From assembly GCA_014529385.2 (NCBI GenBank), contig CM043969.1, positions 70,669,676 to 70,733,675 of the forward strand: a DNA stretch of 64,000 nt. Reading direction: 5' to 3'. Below are positions 33,430 to 46,307 of the stretch, piece after piece. Made by a program: the position numbers and the translations under genes. Position 1 is the first letter of the stretch; each line of letters opens with the position of its first letter. The notes under the pieces were generated by a model. It saw nothing but the letters and a program-made list of their open reading frames with translations. It made no database searches and was not told where the DNA came from. The stretch is from Adiantum capillus-veneris. Its lineage: Eukaryota > Streptophyta > Polypodiopsida > Polypodiales > Pteridaceae.

Positions 33430-33606
33430 ATGCCGAGAAAGACTGAAAAGGGGATTGTGGATACTTCTTCGTCTCCTAATCTACAGGTTAAACAAAGATT
33501 TTTTGCTCTCAAGGATGTCGAAAGAAACTATGAGCCGGAATTTGTGGCTTTGTTGAAAGTACTTGAATCTCAGTATAATGTAAAGATTTTTAAAACCATT
33601 AATTAG
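33430..33606 (+). CDS. 58-codon ORF in direct repeat A
   Basis: ATG at 33430, stop TAG at 33604. The peptide begins 'MPRKTEKGIVDTSSS' and contains 'ERNYEPEFVALLKVLESQYN'. The same 58-codon frame with the same start and stop is present in repeat B. It is the first ATG after a donor-like site and lies on the strand of the RT frames, so it could be a leader ORF or first coding exon of the element. All ten base differences seen between the copies change the amino acid, so there is no sign of selection to keep the protein. Confidence 0.4.
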   Translation: MPRKTEKGIVDTSSSPNLQVKQRFFALKDVERNYEPEFVALLKVLESQYNVKIFKTIN

Positions 33607-36600
33607 GCTCTGTTTTTTTTAATAAAATAAAACCAGGTTCTGGAAACTGGCTCTTCCTGGTTATGAGAAGAAATGTGAATGTCTCATTTAAAACTAAGAA
33701 CTACCAGGTTTTTTTATGAATGATGGAATTAATGAGTCTGATTTCCGTAAAATATGCTATAAAACCGGTTTTTTGAGGAAAAATTTGTCCTTAATTTTTT
33801 AAAAGACTGTCATGTCTGAAGTTTATCTTAACATATGGCTGCATTGAATATAGGATGGTGTGGTATGTAAAGGGAAATGGTTTGTATATATGGTTGATGA
33901 TGCTATTTTTTGAAAAATAGCTACTCAATAGATGTAATGTACATATGAAAGGGATACTGCAGGTCTCGAAAAAAACCAAAAATTCACAAAAAATAAAATA
34001 AAATTCAAGACAATGAGCTGTAATGGTCGTATAAGATTGGTAGGATATTTGGGTTAGTTGTAATACTACAGGTCTGAGGTACTCTGGGTAAGTGGACAGA
34101 CCCTAGACTGATTCGTTTTCTAGTTCGGCTGCCTATTTTACTGAATCGTCTAAAGATTATTTTGAGGTCACTGAATACTGGTTTCGGATTTGTTGCCCTG
34201 TCTTCTTATATTCTGTAGGTAGTGTGTGGCATCACATACCCTATTGTGGGAGTAAATATCTTTTTTGCAAATTGACTCGACCTTTTTTACCGTATTACAT
34301 CACCTACTAGTAAGATTGATTTGTTTTTTAGTGCAGATGCGTATTTTACTGAATCGGCTAAAAGTCATTTTGAATTTGCTGAATACTGGCTTCGGATATG
34401 TTGCCTTATCTTTTGATATTCTGTAGGAATTGAGTGGCATCCCATACCGTATTGTGGTAGTAAATAATTGCTTTTAAATTTCCTCGGTCTTTTTTACCAT
34501 AGTACATCATATGCTGGGAAGATTAGTGAAAGTTTCTGGTGGCTTATCACTGATTTAGCGTAGTGACAGATTTCTGCTGGCCATGGTTGGTTTGACCCTC
34601 GGCTATTCAATAAAATATGGTTGCCATCATCTGCTCGCTTCTTATTCTCACTCAAGTATATATGAATTGGTATTTACATACCATGTTGCAGTATATACAA
34701 CAAAAATCTTCTAGTCGGTTGGTTTAAATGGTTCTCGATACGATGAGAAATGTCATATATTTTTTTTCTTTAGCTGATCCTGGCTGGTTACTCTTATGTC
34801 ATTTCTTTCTCGGACGAGTTCTGAGTTGGCTCTAGGGACTGAGTTGTCTAGGGTATTATGAAATACAGTTTATAGCTGGCTTGGGCAACAGTATGTCAGA
34901 CATGACATAATAACATAGATATTTCTTGATAATGGAAATGAATATAACTAAACAAAAAAAGGGGGGCTCTGGTTTGTAAATTGGTAAATACTTAGATGTT
35001 TTTTTTTTGGGATATCTCAGCTTGTTTATAAAAGGGTTCTTGAAGTAGGATCTATTCCAAAAGATTGTTTTTTCTATACTTCAAACTACATGGAAGAGGT
35101 GGTGCTTAATAAACTGAGATCTGGCTCAAGATTGCTTGTGCCTACCTCTATAGAGTGAAATTATCTCCAATCTGATTAAAGAAGAAGTTCTTTTTTTGAT
35201 AATCTCCCTAAAAAACTCCTAAAAGCTTAGGTTTGGCAAAGAAAGTTTTTGAAAAAAATATAATCGAGAAATAACCAGATATATAGCTGCTCTATGGGGT
35301 TTTCAATTTCCTTTATCAGATTGGCAAAAATGCCAAGGAACTTTTTTTCTAAAAGAACAAAATACAAGTTAAGAATTGTGTTTTTTTTAAATGATGACAT
35401 GGATAACAATTGGGATGCCCAGCATCACCTGCGTACAGTCACATGCTAACGAATTGTTTTCTTGTGGCTATGGGTGCAGGTGAGGGCTACCTTTTTTGAT
35501 TAAAACATTCTGTTCTTAACATATGGCGGATCTCTTACCGTGATGCAAAATTTCCCAGACTGTGGGATTGCGGTTTCTCGCACTGTATTCTGTTATCTTC
35601 ATTACCTTGTACAAAATTTATTTTCAACTGCAAATAAATTATTATACAAATCCATTGTATTATTCTAGAATTGTTGGTCTGTGAACAGGTAGTGTTCGTT
35701 TGCGTATATTTATAGATTTAGAACTGCTACACACACAATAAACGCAAAAGAGAGATTTACTTGGTTGTTGATCTCTCTTAGATAATAATTCTAGAGATAA
35801 AACGCCTATTACAGTGTAATTTATTATACTCTAGTAGGCTGGGGTGCTATCACACAGTCTTAGTGGTTCTTTTTGACCTGACTGGTGAAAGGCTACTAGC
35901 ACGACCATTCCACTCTATATTCGCGATTCTTGTTCTCACTTTACTTTATTTACTATCATTTCACTAGTTATTACGTCTGTTTTACCAAGTTGTGGAAAAG
36001 CTCACTGCAAGAATTAAGGTCTTCTCTGACCCAAAGAAGAGAGCTATGATTTCGGAGAAGTTACGACTGGCTAAAGAAATAGAAAAGACCTTCCCTAATA
36101 TCTCTCTTAGGATTAGGCTTTATCTACATAGGGCTGTAAAATTCAAAAAGATTTAACACTATGTATTAGATCCTCAGATCTACTCATCTCTTCCAAAATT
36201 ACGGAAATCTAACTACTGTTATTTTTGCAGATTGTTTCCCTTTCCCAAGGGCTCTCTCTTCCTATGGAAACCCTTTCCCTTGTTTCTCTTCTTGTACTGA
36301 AATGTATACAAGACAAGGATGCCTCTTCCTTGATTTTTGATGCTTCGAAGGAGTCTAGTATGTCTCTTGTCGAGCTTATTTCATTTGACCTATGGGTAAA
36401 AGTTCTAGCTCTCCTCGTTAAGAATAAATCTGATGGTATCAACCTTCTGATGGAATTTACTTCTAACTTGGCTGGCCTTTCCAAAGCCCATAATCAGGAC
36501 TCAGCATCATTCTCCTCCAAAGGCTCTGAACTATCCAATCTTCTTAGAAAATTCTGCTAGCTTAGTCCCATCTTTGTTACAGCTCCCTCTACACCTATAG

Positions 36601-36641
36601 TCCCTCCACCTAATAGCCTCTTTTGTAGAGATGCAACTGCA

Positions 36642-37672
36642 TTGGAAGCTGTAAAAGAATTTCAGAAGGACCTTTGTTCACTCAATGAAGCTTCGCTTTT
36701 GGATATGGTACCAAAAGTCTCTAGGGCCTTTCCTTTTTTACCATCCCGTCAGATTGAACTAGAATCCTTGGGGGTAGAGCACAGGCTGTGGATGTTCCCA
36801 AATAAAGGGTTTCTTGCACCCATGTCTATGGAGACTTGGGTGTTCCTTGCCAACTTGGCCCCTGCAACTATTGAAGAATGCAAACTTAAAGTTCTTAAAG
36901 AGATTCAACTCTTGGATAAAGGGGATCTGATTAAAGCTCCCTTCAATATGAGTTTCCTTGATGATAAAAAATGTAGTTCGAATACAGGTTTATATGCAAG
37001 AACCAAAGGAGTTATGACCTTTAGTAAAAATAATGCTGAGTACTACACTGAGACAGTGTGGAATGTGTTCAGACCTTACCTTAAGTGTGCTTGCATATTT
37101 TTAGACCCCAAAGCTGCCTGTGAGTCAAGCATCATTTGGTTTGACCATGCTATTTGGTACACCCTCAACAATCTGCCTAGTATCTTTCCTGACAAAGCAG
37201 AAGAATTTCACCTTTCCCTCTTTTGCTCATGGCTTGGTGGACAAGCTAAGGATCTGGTCTTAGCTCAAATCTGCCTAGTATCTTTCCAGACAAAGCAGAA
37301 GAATTTCACCTTTCCCTCTTTTGCTCATGGCTTGGTGGACAAGCTAAGGATCTGGTCTTAGCTCAAATCGCCTTTATTCAATATAGATCAATTATGTGCG
37401 ACACACTTGAAGAGCTTGGTTCTGATGGGTGTGGCACTCTGCTAACCACGTATGGCGGCTTTAAAGGAATCAAAAGTATGGTTGGGCAAATCAAGCCTAA
37501 TATTGAAGATGATGAATCTCAAGTTTCCAAACGACCTAACACTCTTGTCTCTCCAGCGGCCTCTTTCTTAACTCCCTCCTCGAGTGAATCTGTTTTTGGG
37601 AGAGGGAGAGGTAGAAGTTATGTTAGAGGAAGAGGTAGAAACCTATCAATCAAAAACCTTTTGGATATGTGA
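36642..37672 (+). other. Gag-like region with RGG-type tail
   Basis: The frame starting near 36642 encodes a mostly helical-looking protein ('MVPKVSRAFPFLPSRQIELE', 'PYLKCACIFLDPKAACESS'). The neighbouring frame to 37672 ends in repeated R-G pairs. Position ahead of RT and the basic RG tail suggest a nucleic-acid-binding structural protein, but no CCHC knuckle or known gag fold is seen. Confidence 0.4.
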
Positions 37673-38099
37673 TGTGCAGGAAAGAAGGAACACATGTGGA
37701 AGACTTTACCTACCTCCAAAGGAAGAAACGTGTAATAAGATAATCTCACATTGCTTGTTTACTAGCAAGATTTTGGACTTCTTTACCCCCCAAGCTATTT
37801 TTTCAGAATGTTTTGGACATATTTTTGGATCTAATCTGTTACTTAATGATGTGATGTTTGGATGGAAATACTCACCACCTATCAAGAATCTTTTTTACTC
37901 AACTGATTTTCTCCATAATAAAGTGATTCCTATCTGCTCCTGTCATCTATTTCAGAAATTCTGTAAAAGTTTCACTAACTTTGGATTACATGTTTGTACT
38001 TCTAACTTAGAAATCATTTCTGATCCGTAAGTAAGGAGCCTCTTAAGTAAAGGCTTGAATCATATACCTCCCTTTCCACTAAATCCTTAGATCGCCTTA

Positions 38100-39607
38100 T
38101 TGGCTCTACTTGAATGCCTGGCCGACTTGGCCTTAAAACTCCAATTGGAGGAGGAAGTTCACATTCAACTTACCGCAACAGTCAAAGAATTTTTTTGGAA
38201 AAAGATCAGTCTTATGCCGCAAGTATGGCTAAGTACTGATACTACCTGGCTTACGCCTAAAATTAAGACCTCTATTTCTGACTCTAAGGAGAAATGGCTT
38301 ATTATTGGGCTAGATAAAGCCTCAAATACTGCATCCTTTATATGTAAAAGATTAGCATATGAGGCCGCCTATTCAAGACTCAATAGTAAGGATTTTCTTA
38401 AACTTGAGACCTCTCCGCTTAGTACAGCTGCACTATTAAATAATGAATTATCGGGACTTGGTTATTGTCCTAACCTTCTAAAAATTCCTATACTATTCCC
38501 AACTTATAAGAATCATAAGCATAAATTTAGATGGATTTCGGACGCATCCAATAGCCTGTTCTCTTGTGTTACGAATGACATCACCTACTGCTTAAATTTT
38601 GTTCTACTAGAAATTGAAGCTATCTGTGCCATCAAGCATAGTGATCTAAAAAGATTGACAAATACAAATTATTACCCATTTTGGGTTATAAAAAACGCAG
38701 CTGAGGTGTTTATCAACCTCCCAGAAAACATTTTCTCTATCTTTACAACAGACATAACTCAATGTTATGAAAATATCCCACTAAATGGACCTTATGGGCT
38801 TTTTGATACCCTATCTAGTCTTATAAGGATTGCCTTTTCTCACAGAAAGAAACTAGGGTATACATGCATCTCACTAAAAAGGGAATAAAGGATGGGTGAA
38901 AAAATCTAATAAGTCTACATCTTTAGTCTTTAAAGAGGATGATTTAATCTAATAAGTCTACACCTTTAGTCTTTAAAGAGGATGATTTATATAAGTATAT
39001 CTTTTGGATACTTAATAATTGTTGTATCCAAGTAGGTGATACCTGCTACAAACAAATTTTAGGGATCCCAATGGGATTTGCATGCTCTCCGATTATGTGT
39101 AATCTCTATCTTTGCTACTTCGAATACCAGTGGCTCTTAAAAATAATAAATAACCCTGATAGTGCTTCGTTACTCACACACTTTGAACATTCGTTTAGAT
39201 TTATGGATGACCTGTGTAGCCTTAATAATCCCATGTTTGAGGCTACTCTTAAAGATATATATCCACCTTGTCTTAATATTGAACCTACATTCTCCGATAG
39301 AGTTCTATGGCAAGATAAATGGGTAATTTCTAGGACTCATTTCCTGAATATTGAGTTTGTGTTGACTCCCCCTTTCTTGGGAAATTTTTATACTCACTTT
39401 TATTGGAAAAGAGAAAAGCTCAAACTTGTATCCAAGAATTCTCTACACACCTGTCTAGGAATGCTTTTCCTTATAATGTATGCCTCGCCTGACAGTTTTA
39501 TTGCATATGAAGAAATCAATACTTTGATTACCAAGTTCATTAATAATGGGTTTTCTAAAAAGGACCTCGTTGCGTGTATATGCAATTCCCTAAAAAAACA
39601 CAACTAG
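38100..39607 (+). other. Divergent reverse transcriptase region
   Basis: Motifs in order: 'LIIGLDKASNTASFICKR' (fingers), 'PFWVIKNAAEVFINLP', 'FSIFTTDITQCYENIPL' (motif A, catalytic Asp), 'GIPMGFACSPIMCNLYLCYF' (motif B), 'FRFMDDLCSLNNP' (motif C, MDD) and 'IYPPCLNIEPT' after it. The 'DKASN', 'CYENIP' and 'RFMDDL-NN' wording matches, from memory, an orphan RT family best known from aquatic animals ('GIPMG-NCAPL', 'FRYIDD') and related to Penelope-like RTs. It is unlike copia, gypsy, caulimovirid or LINE RTs elsewhere in the window. The exact family needs a profile search. Confidence 0.75.
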
Positions 39608-39763
39608 ACCTACCTTAAGTTTGACTTACAGAAATTGATAAGTCTCCTTAAATCGGAATAAATTTAACTACTGCATCGCATGTTGCAAACACTTCTTGAG
39701 GTAGTAGGTCCCTATTCTTTGGGGTCTACTGCCTCATAGAATATGGTGCTTGGGTATGGGTGG

Positions 39764-39898
<135 letters not shown>

Positions 39899-39992
39899 AA
39901 ATTACATGAGTTATTTCACTTGACTCGGCTCTTAAATTGGACAAAATAAAAGCCTGATTGGTTTTTTTATAAAAAAAACGGGATCCCTTCAT

Positions 39993-40508
39993 CTACATCT
40001 CAATTAAGCCGTCCATTACATGATCACACAAATAGCTATCACAGTAAAAACATGTGTTTGGACGCTCGGCTAAAGGTAGGATATGAGTCCCCAAGACTAC
40101 CCCATACTCCCGGGTGCGAGGTGAACTGTTAAAATATCCTCTTAATGGATGGCCATAACTACGATACAAAAAATCCTTATGAGGAGGTAAGAACTGAGCT
40201 AGCAGGTATAACCGCTTTGAAAAACCTTGCTTCAGTGAATGTTCTATGTAATAATACTGGGGCCCTAGACCCAGAGCCTCAGTTACCATCGCCAAACGAA
40301 TATTGTTCCTGAAAAGCTCGCGACCCCAAAGGGTCACTCGCGTCACTCGGCCCTGGTATGTCCACCACTTAGTTTGGGAAACAGTTGTTCCTAATTGCGG
40401 AAATAGATGACGTTCATAACGGAATAAGGTTGATCTTCGAGTAGATTTGCTTGACAAAAGAAGATGTGCAGTTGCTATGGCAAAAACCTGGTCTTGACTG
40501 TAAGCCAT
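39993..40508 (-). CDS. Unknown 171-codon ORF in direct repeat B
   Basis: Copy of the minus-strand ORF in repeat A, with the same ATG and 17 extra codons at the C-terminus ('YCDSYLCDHVMDGLIEM'). See the repeat A entry for composition. Both copies remain open over at least 154 codons despite about 6 percent DNA divergence, which is the main argument for it; the pattern of changes argues against. Confidence 0.35.
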   Translation of the reverse strand: MAYSQDQVFAIATAHLLLSSKSTRRSTLFRYERHLFPQLGTTVSQTKWWTYQGRVTRVTLWGRELFRNNIRLAMVTEALGLGPQYYYIEHSLKQGFSKRLYLLAQFLPPHKDFLYRSYGHPLRGYFNSSPRTREYGVVLGTHILPLAERPNTCFYCDSYLCDHVMDGLIEM

Positions 40509-41266
40509 AATACGTTAGATACTCTTGAGGAACAAATAAGCTTGTGATGTTACTCTGGACTCGGTTTTGTAAAATAACCGTGTCTTTTATAGACCCACTT
40601 TTTGACTCTTAAAACAAATTAGAACTAATAAAGATTGCCCACAATTGACTTCTCTAAATAGACTAACTCACACCATTGAGATCGGTGCATGTATACTGTA
40701 TGACATAAGCTCACTGTATGGTTCTGTCAAATAACGGGGTATGTATTATCACCCAGGGCTAGGTACAATAAACGGGCAATGAATTAGGAACGGGTATCGA
40801 ACATGTGAATGGAGTATTATATGTTTCCAGGGTAAAAATTGGGGGTAGTATGACTTGTCCTTGCAATTTACTTAACTCTATCTCTACATTATACTCAAAA
40901 GCAATGCTCTGTAGCGTTTAGGTTTTCTCTGCATTAAATTTTCGTGCTTCCTACTGCACGCTACTGCCTGTGTATTGGGGTAAGGGTCTACAGGCGTATA
41001 CTGTATCAGATGTTGTGTGACATAGCCTACAACTTCTGGATCTTTGGCTGGGGTAATCCCTGAGAATAAGGCCTTATTGGCGACCTCGATTGGGGGAAAC
41101 CCGTCTGACTATGTGTCTGTGGCATGTCTTCTGCAGATGGGCATCATCAAGTATAAAAACATCTCAAGGTGAGTACTCATACTCACTTAGCATTGTGCTC
41201 TGTTAACACCTGTGTGTGCATTCAAGACTGTGTGAGTTCGAATCTATTGAATACTGAGAGCTCAAC

Positions 41267-41443
41267 ATGCCGAAAAAGACTGAAAAGGGGACTGTGGATG
41301 CTTCTTCGTCTCGTAATCTACAGGTTAAACAAATCTTTTTTGCTCTCAAGACTGTCGAAAGAAACTATGAGCCGGAATTTGTGGCTTTGTTGAAAGTACT
41401 TGAATCTCAGTATAATGTAAAGTTTTGTAAAACCATTAATTAG
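41267..41443 (+). CDS. 58-codon ORF in direct repeat B
   Basis: Same start, stop and length as the frame at 33430-33606, beginning 'MPKKTEKGTVDASSS'. No function recognised. Confidence 0.4.
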   Translation: MPKKTEKGTVDASSSRNLQVKQIFFALKTVERNYEPEFVALLKVLESQYNVKFCKTIN

Positions 41444-42507
41444 GCTCTGTTTTTTTTAAAAAAATAAAACCAGGTTCTGGAAACTGGCTCTTCCTAGTTA
41501 TGAGAAGAAATGTGAATGGCTCATTTAAAACTAAGAACTACCAGGTTTTTTAATGAATGATGGAAGTAATGAGTCTGATTTCCGTAAATTATGCTGTAAA
41601 ACCAGTTTTTTGAGGAAAAATTTGTCCTTAATTTTTTAAAAGACTGCCAGGTTATCTTAACATATGGCTGCATTGAATATAGGATGGTGTGGTATCTAAA
41701 GGGAAATGGTTTGTATATATGGTTGATGATGCTATTTTTTGTAAAATAGCTACTCAATAGATGTAATGTACTTATGAAAGGGATACTGCAAGTCTCGAAA
41801 AAAACCAAAAATTCACAAAAAATAAAATAAAACTCAAAACAATGAGTTGTAATGGTCGTATAAGATTGGTAGGATATTTGGTTTAGTTGTAATACTACAG
41901 GTCTGAGGTACTTTGGGTAAGTGGACAGACCCTAGACTGATTCGTTTTCTAGTTCGGCTGCCTATTTTACTGAATCGTCTAAAGATTATTTTGAGGTCAC
42001 TGAATACTAGTTTCGGATTTGTTGCCCTGTCTTCTTATATTCTGTAGGTAGTGTGTGGCATCACATACCCTATTGTGGGAGTAAATATCTTTTTTGCAAA
42101 TTGACTCGACCTTTTTTACCGTATTACATCACCTACTAGTAAGATTGATTTGTTTTTTAGTGTAGATGCCTATTTTACTGAATCGGCTAAAAGTTATTTT
42201 GAATTTGCTGAATACTGGCTTTGGATATGTTGACCTATCTTTTCATATTCTGTAGGAATTGAGTGGAATCACATACCGGATTGTGGTAGTAAATAGCTGG
42301 TTTCAAATTTACTCGGTCTTTTTTACCATAGTACATCATATGCTGGGAAGATGAGTGAAAGTTTCTGGTGGCTTATCACTGATTCAATGTAGTACGGATT
42401 TCTGTTGGCCATGGTTGGTTTGACCCTCGGCCATTCAATAAAATATGGTTGCCATCATTTTCTCGTTTCTTATTGTCACTCAAGTATATATGAACTGGTA
42501 TTTACGT

Positions 42508-42682
42508 TGTGAGCGGGATGAAAACACACACAGTGCCTCTATAACGACCCGACACACACTCTTGGGAAGATACACACACACACTATGGGGCACCACTCGG
42601 CTTAGACAACACACCTGGCCGAGACAGGGAACACACCTCTGGAGTGAGAGGAGAGAGACTATCCACTTGCCCACTCCACACA

Positions 42683-42739
<57 letters not shown>

Positions 42740-43682
42740 AAAAACCTCAGCTCAAAAGAGGAGAATTTCTGATGTTTAGATACAATTGAGCTTGGGCCAA
42801 CACCAATGGGGCAAATAGCTCACACAATATGGGTAAAATAAGCCAGATACAATCACAAACTAGAGCAGAAACTTCGCTCATAGGAGAAACTTACACAGAA
42901 AAATAGCAAGAAAAGAGTGAGGAATTTGGCAAAATGGACAGCTCCATCGCGTCCGGAACGGCCCAAAACCCCAGTCTACAATGTCAAAGTGCTCAAATCC
43001 GACCTCGGATGAGCAGTTTACGGCCAAAACAGGCTCCAAAAACCCAAAAAACACACCTGCGGCTGTTCCTCCTCTCTTCTCCACGTTTTTTATGGTCTTC
43101 TCTCTTGTTTTTCAGTTCCCACACTTAGCTTTATTAGTTGGGCACCCTTGGCCTTTTAGATGACCTCAAACGGACCCCGAACAGACCAAAAACTGACCTC
43201 GCAGTGCATAGTTGTCACCTTTTTGCATCATTCGCACACCTGGCACTCAGCTTTTTTCCAATAATGCATCTCGCCACCACTTGAAGTGGCCCCAAAAAGT
43301 GGTCCTAATGATGACCTTGCTACATAACTCTCACCAGAAAACACCCACGTTGTGTCCGTCCTCATCCGCGTGCAAATATTGACCTCGTTCGCCCTCCTGA
43401 CGCCACTAGATGCCATCTGACGCACCTACTGACCTCACGTCGTCGGCCCACGTATAGCTTCCTCGAGAAGTTTTACACGCTACCAAATCCTCCTTATTGT
43501 AGAAAAAACACACTAGTATTGATAATAGTGAAAATCGCTGCACTATGTACATGTTGTCCTACCTGCACACATGTGGGCCCCACATAACCACCTGGCTCTG
43601 GAAAATGGTCAATACTTTATTTCATGCACCATGCATGGGTATGTACATATGCGCAATCCCTTGCTCCAAAAAACTCTTGACA
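42508..43682 (-). repeat. LTR, left (3' end of the minus-strand element)
   Basis: 1175 bp, TG...CA ends, with a (CA)n tract at about 42683-42736 that is longer than in its partner. Confidence 0.9.
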
Positions 43683-43735
43683 TAATTTGCCCACCCCCTA
43701 GCCTGCTAGAGCATTCATGCTCAGCAGCAGCAACA

Positions 43736-44239
43736 CTAGTAGATGCTCATTCCACCTGGATCAAAAGGCCAAAGGCATATCGCCTGATTCAAAAGAAGCA
43801 TCATAACACCACACCTACATTTGTCAACAATCAACCAAAATGCACCATGGGCATATCCAACTAACACATCCGCTCTGTCTGGAGTTCCAAAAGCATAAAT
43901 ATTGCATGCCACATTCAACCCAACCGATAGAGACAACTCAGGTGACTCATCACCTGGCATCTTGGCTTCACCAGCCATAGCAACAACTTGCATATCATGC
44001 ACCCAAGTAGCTAAAAGCATTGTGTGAAGGTAAATTTGTTGATATCCAAAGCACAAAAGTATCCCCGCAGCACACATATCCCTAGCATAGGCATCCACAT
44101 AGCTGAGATTGGACTCATATATGCCAAACCCCTTCTCCTCATCATAAGCATACTCATCATCACACATAACTTCATCCACATCATAATCATGGCTATCACC
44201 ACTATCCATAGCTTCTAGCATGGGTTCATCATTCTCCAA
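43736..44239 (-). other. Second frame of the gag-only element
   Basis: 167 codons; acidic N-terminus ('DSGDSHDYDVDEVMCDDEY') and a hydrophobic, Cys-containing C-terminal part ending 'LWPFDPGGMSIY'. 'WPFDPGG' at the end of a frame next to the LTR is a short motif of unknown role. No family recognised. Confidence 0.45.
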
Positions 44240-44251
44240 GAATACAGATCC

Positions 44252-45226
44252 CTACTCTAAACCACAATCATGCTCACAAATCGGTTCAATCACTGCACAT
44301 ATATCAAAATATGGCTTCAAAACAGGATCCACATCCAACAAATCCACAAAATGGCTCTCAACCTTGCCCTCTTCCCTAATTTCCAAGGAACTAGTATCCA
44401 AAGATACGTGCTCATCATCAATAACCTCGACCTCACACTCACACCCAGAATCACAAGGTAGACAAGTAGCCAATGCATCCTCTTCAAGACTTTTCAATCC
44501 TGTATCCAAAGCATTACTCACCTCTTTAGGCTCTTCCATAAACCTGTCAACCTGCAAGACCTCTTTTCGCTTCACAATAGACCTTGGGAAGAAACGAGAA
44601 ACATCATAGGATAGGCTACTTTTCACCTGCTTAGGCTTAACTTCATCTTCCATGTCAAATCCATCTTGCACATGCATACCTGTACTAATACCATGTTCCT
44701 CAAGACGCTTAAACTTCCATTCCTTGTGCTTTGCAATGCATACCGCATCTTCAAAAGACTCGGGCGTCTTCAACTCAACCTCGAACCGCAACCAAGGTGA
44801 CAAACCATCAACAAAAGACCTTTTCTTCAATGAACAAGGGGGGGTCTCATCCTTAAGAGCAACACACCAACGAGTCCATAAATCTGTAAAACCTTGAACA
44901 TAGGCATCAACAGCTTGACAAGAACCTTGCTTAAGAGCATTGAGCTCATTCCATACTGCATTTGCATCTTCCACAACCTGGAAACGCTCTAAAAAAGCTT
45001 CTATAAACTTGTCAAGACTCAAACCATAAGAAGAAGCCACTGCTTCTTTAGCTTCCAAATCCATGAACCAAACACGGGCCTCATCTTTCAAAAGCAATCC
45101 AAATAGCCTCAAAATCTTGTCCTCATCACACATATTGTTGCTTATGCATGCCACCTCGACTTGCTCCAGAAAGTCTTCCGCATCTTCACCACTTCTTCCA
45201 TGAAATTCCGGATAAGAGAAAGCCAT
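44252..45226 (-). other. Gag-like frame of the non-autonomous LTR element
   Basis: From the first ATG (45226) about 324 codons. The start 'MAFSYPEFHGRSGEDAEDFL' and the following 'EARVWFMDLE', 'FIEAFLERFQ' and 'FTDLWTRW' blocks match the Ty3/gypsy gag core (Retrotrans_gag type). The C-terminal third is acidic and lacks a CCHC zinc knuckle. No pol domain follows. Confidence 0.8.
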
Positions 45227-46209
45227 GGTTACCCAAGTTACAATGCTTTGAGAACCCCTTCGAACACACGTGCAAGAACCCAAAACTTTTGACTACCCAA
45301 TCCCCAGAAACTTCAATGGAGCTCAACTTTAGATAAGGACAAACACATGCACATCAAATGAGTTTTCATAGTTGATCATCGGAATTACAACAGGCAAAGG
45401 GCATTCCAAGATCTCTCGTAATCTTCTTGGCCCGAACATAAAGACTATGCGCTGCTGGAAAAAAATCTTCCTTGACACATGAACATTTATCTGGATTCTC
45501 TAAGTTAAATGAAATGGAGTGAATTGAGGTCCATTTTGATCATCCATTAAAGCCAACCATGCAGCTCCCAAGAAGGCACACCTGACTCAACCTCTGATTT
45601 TGCCAGAATTTCAGCAGCATAACAGCATAAATGGCTCAAAATACCAAAAAACCAGCCATCATAACTTGGGAAAATTTCGACAGAGTTTCCCCAGAAGTAG
45701 AGCAATGAGAACTTAAAATATAGACTGTATCTGTATGCATAAACTGCCAACAATAGAACCGGAGCATCAAATAGGACTCACTAGTACATAGCCTATGGCG
45801 AGGTCACGAAAAGGGTGCTCCAGCTACCTGTATCACCGAAAGGATCTCCATATTTGAGAATCCCCCACCTCAATAAAAACCTCACGCTATCGACCCTCAC
45901 ACGAAGGCTAATGCAAATCGCATATAGTCAAGTCTCAAAAATGACTATCTTCCAGACCAAGTCTCAGAAATGGCTGGGACTGCCAAATACAACCAAGTAT
46001 GGCTCCACAAATGCGTACAATGGCAGTTTCCACAAGTAACGTACAATCTAGCAGACAATGCGCTCAAACAGGCGCCAAGTGATGCATACCCACAACAACT
46101 GCAAGTGACATCACTGCTAGTTTATCACTGTACTCCAGCTACCTGTACCTGTGTGAATCACCTGTACCTGTACCTGTCCCTGTAACCTGTAACCTGTAAT
46201 CTACAACCT

Positions 46210-46268
46210 GCAACCTGTAATCCCGAAGCTCGAAGCTCGAAGCTCGAAGCTCGAAGCTCGAAGCAGAA
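46210..46268 (-). repeat. Short tandem repeats in the leader of the LTR element
   Basis: 'aagctcg' repeated about six times (46227-46264), preceded by 'ctgtacctgtacctgtaacctg'-type hexamer repeats (46141-46220). They lie in the untranslated leader between the right LTR and gag. Confidence 0.85.
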
Positions 46269-46307
46269 GGTACTCGAAGAAGATCCTCCGTGGGGGCGCC
46301 AAAAGAA

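Larger units (their letters stand above)
32065..35738 (+). repeat. Long direct repeat A (left) of the large retroelement
   Basis: Starts 'attacatgagttatttcact' after (CA)n and ends 'ctgctacacacaca'. The same 3.66-kb sequence occurs at 39900-48502 once the LTR element inserted there is set aside; identity is roughly 94-95 percent by eye. It contains two diverged tandem units of about 208 bp (34134-34341 and 34342-34545; both start 'tattttactgaatcg' and hold 'gatattctgtagg'-like sequence). Donor-like 'ctcaaggtgagtac' occurs at 33328. The repeats flank RT-coding DNA, so they act as terminal repeats or mark a tandem pair of elements, as is usual for Penelope-like elements. Confidence 0.85.

Noticed and set aside
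32065-35738. Hammerhead ribozyme in the long direct repeat, as some Penelope-like elements carry
   Set aside because: I looked for the CTGANGA...GAAA core on both strands. The nearest stretch ('ttgatgatgctattttttga') forms a hairpin but lacks the GAAA partner and the first core base.
42480-42737. Cys/Val-rich secreted-type peptide
   Set aside because: It is the reverse reading of the CA tract inside the LTR.
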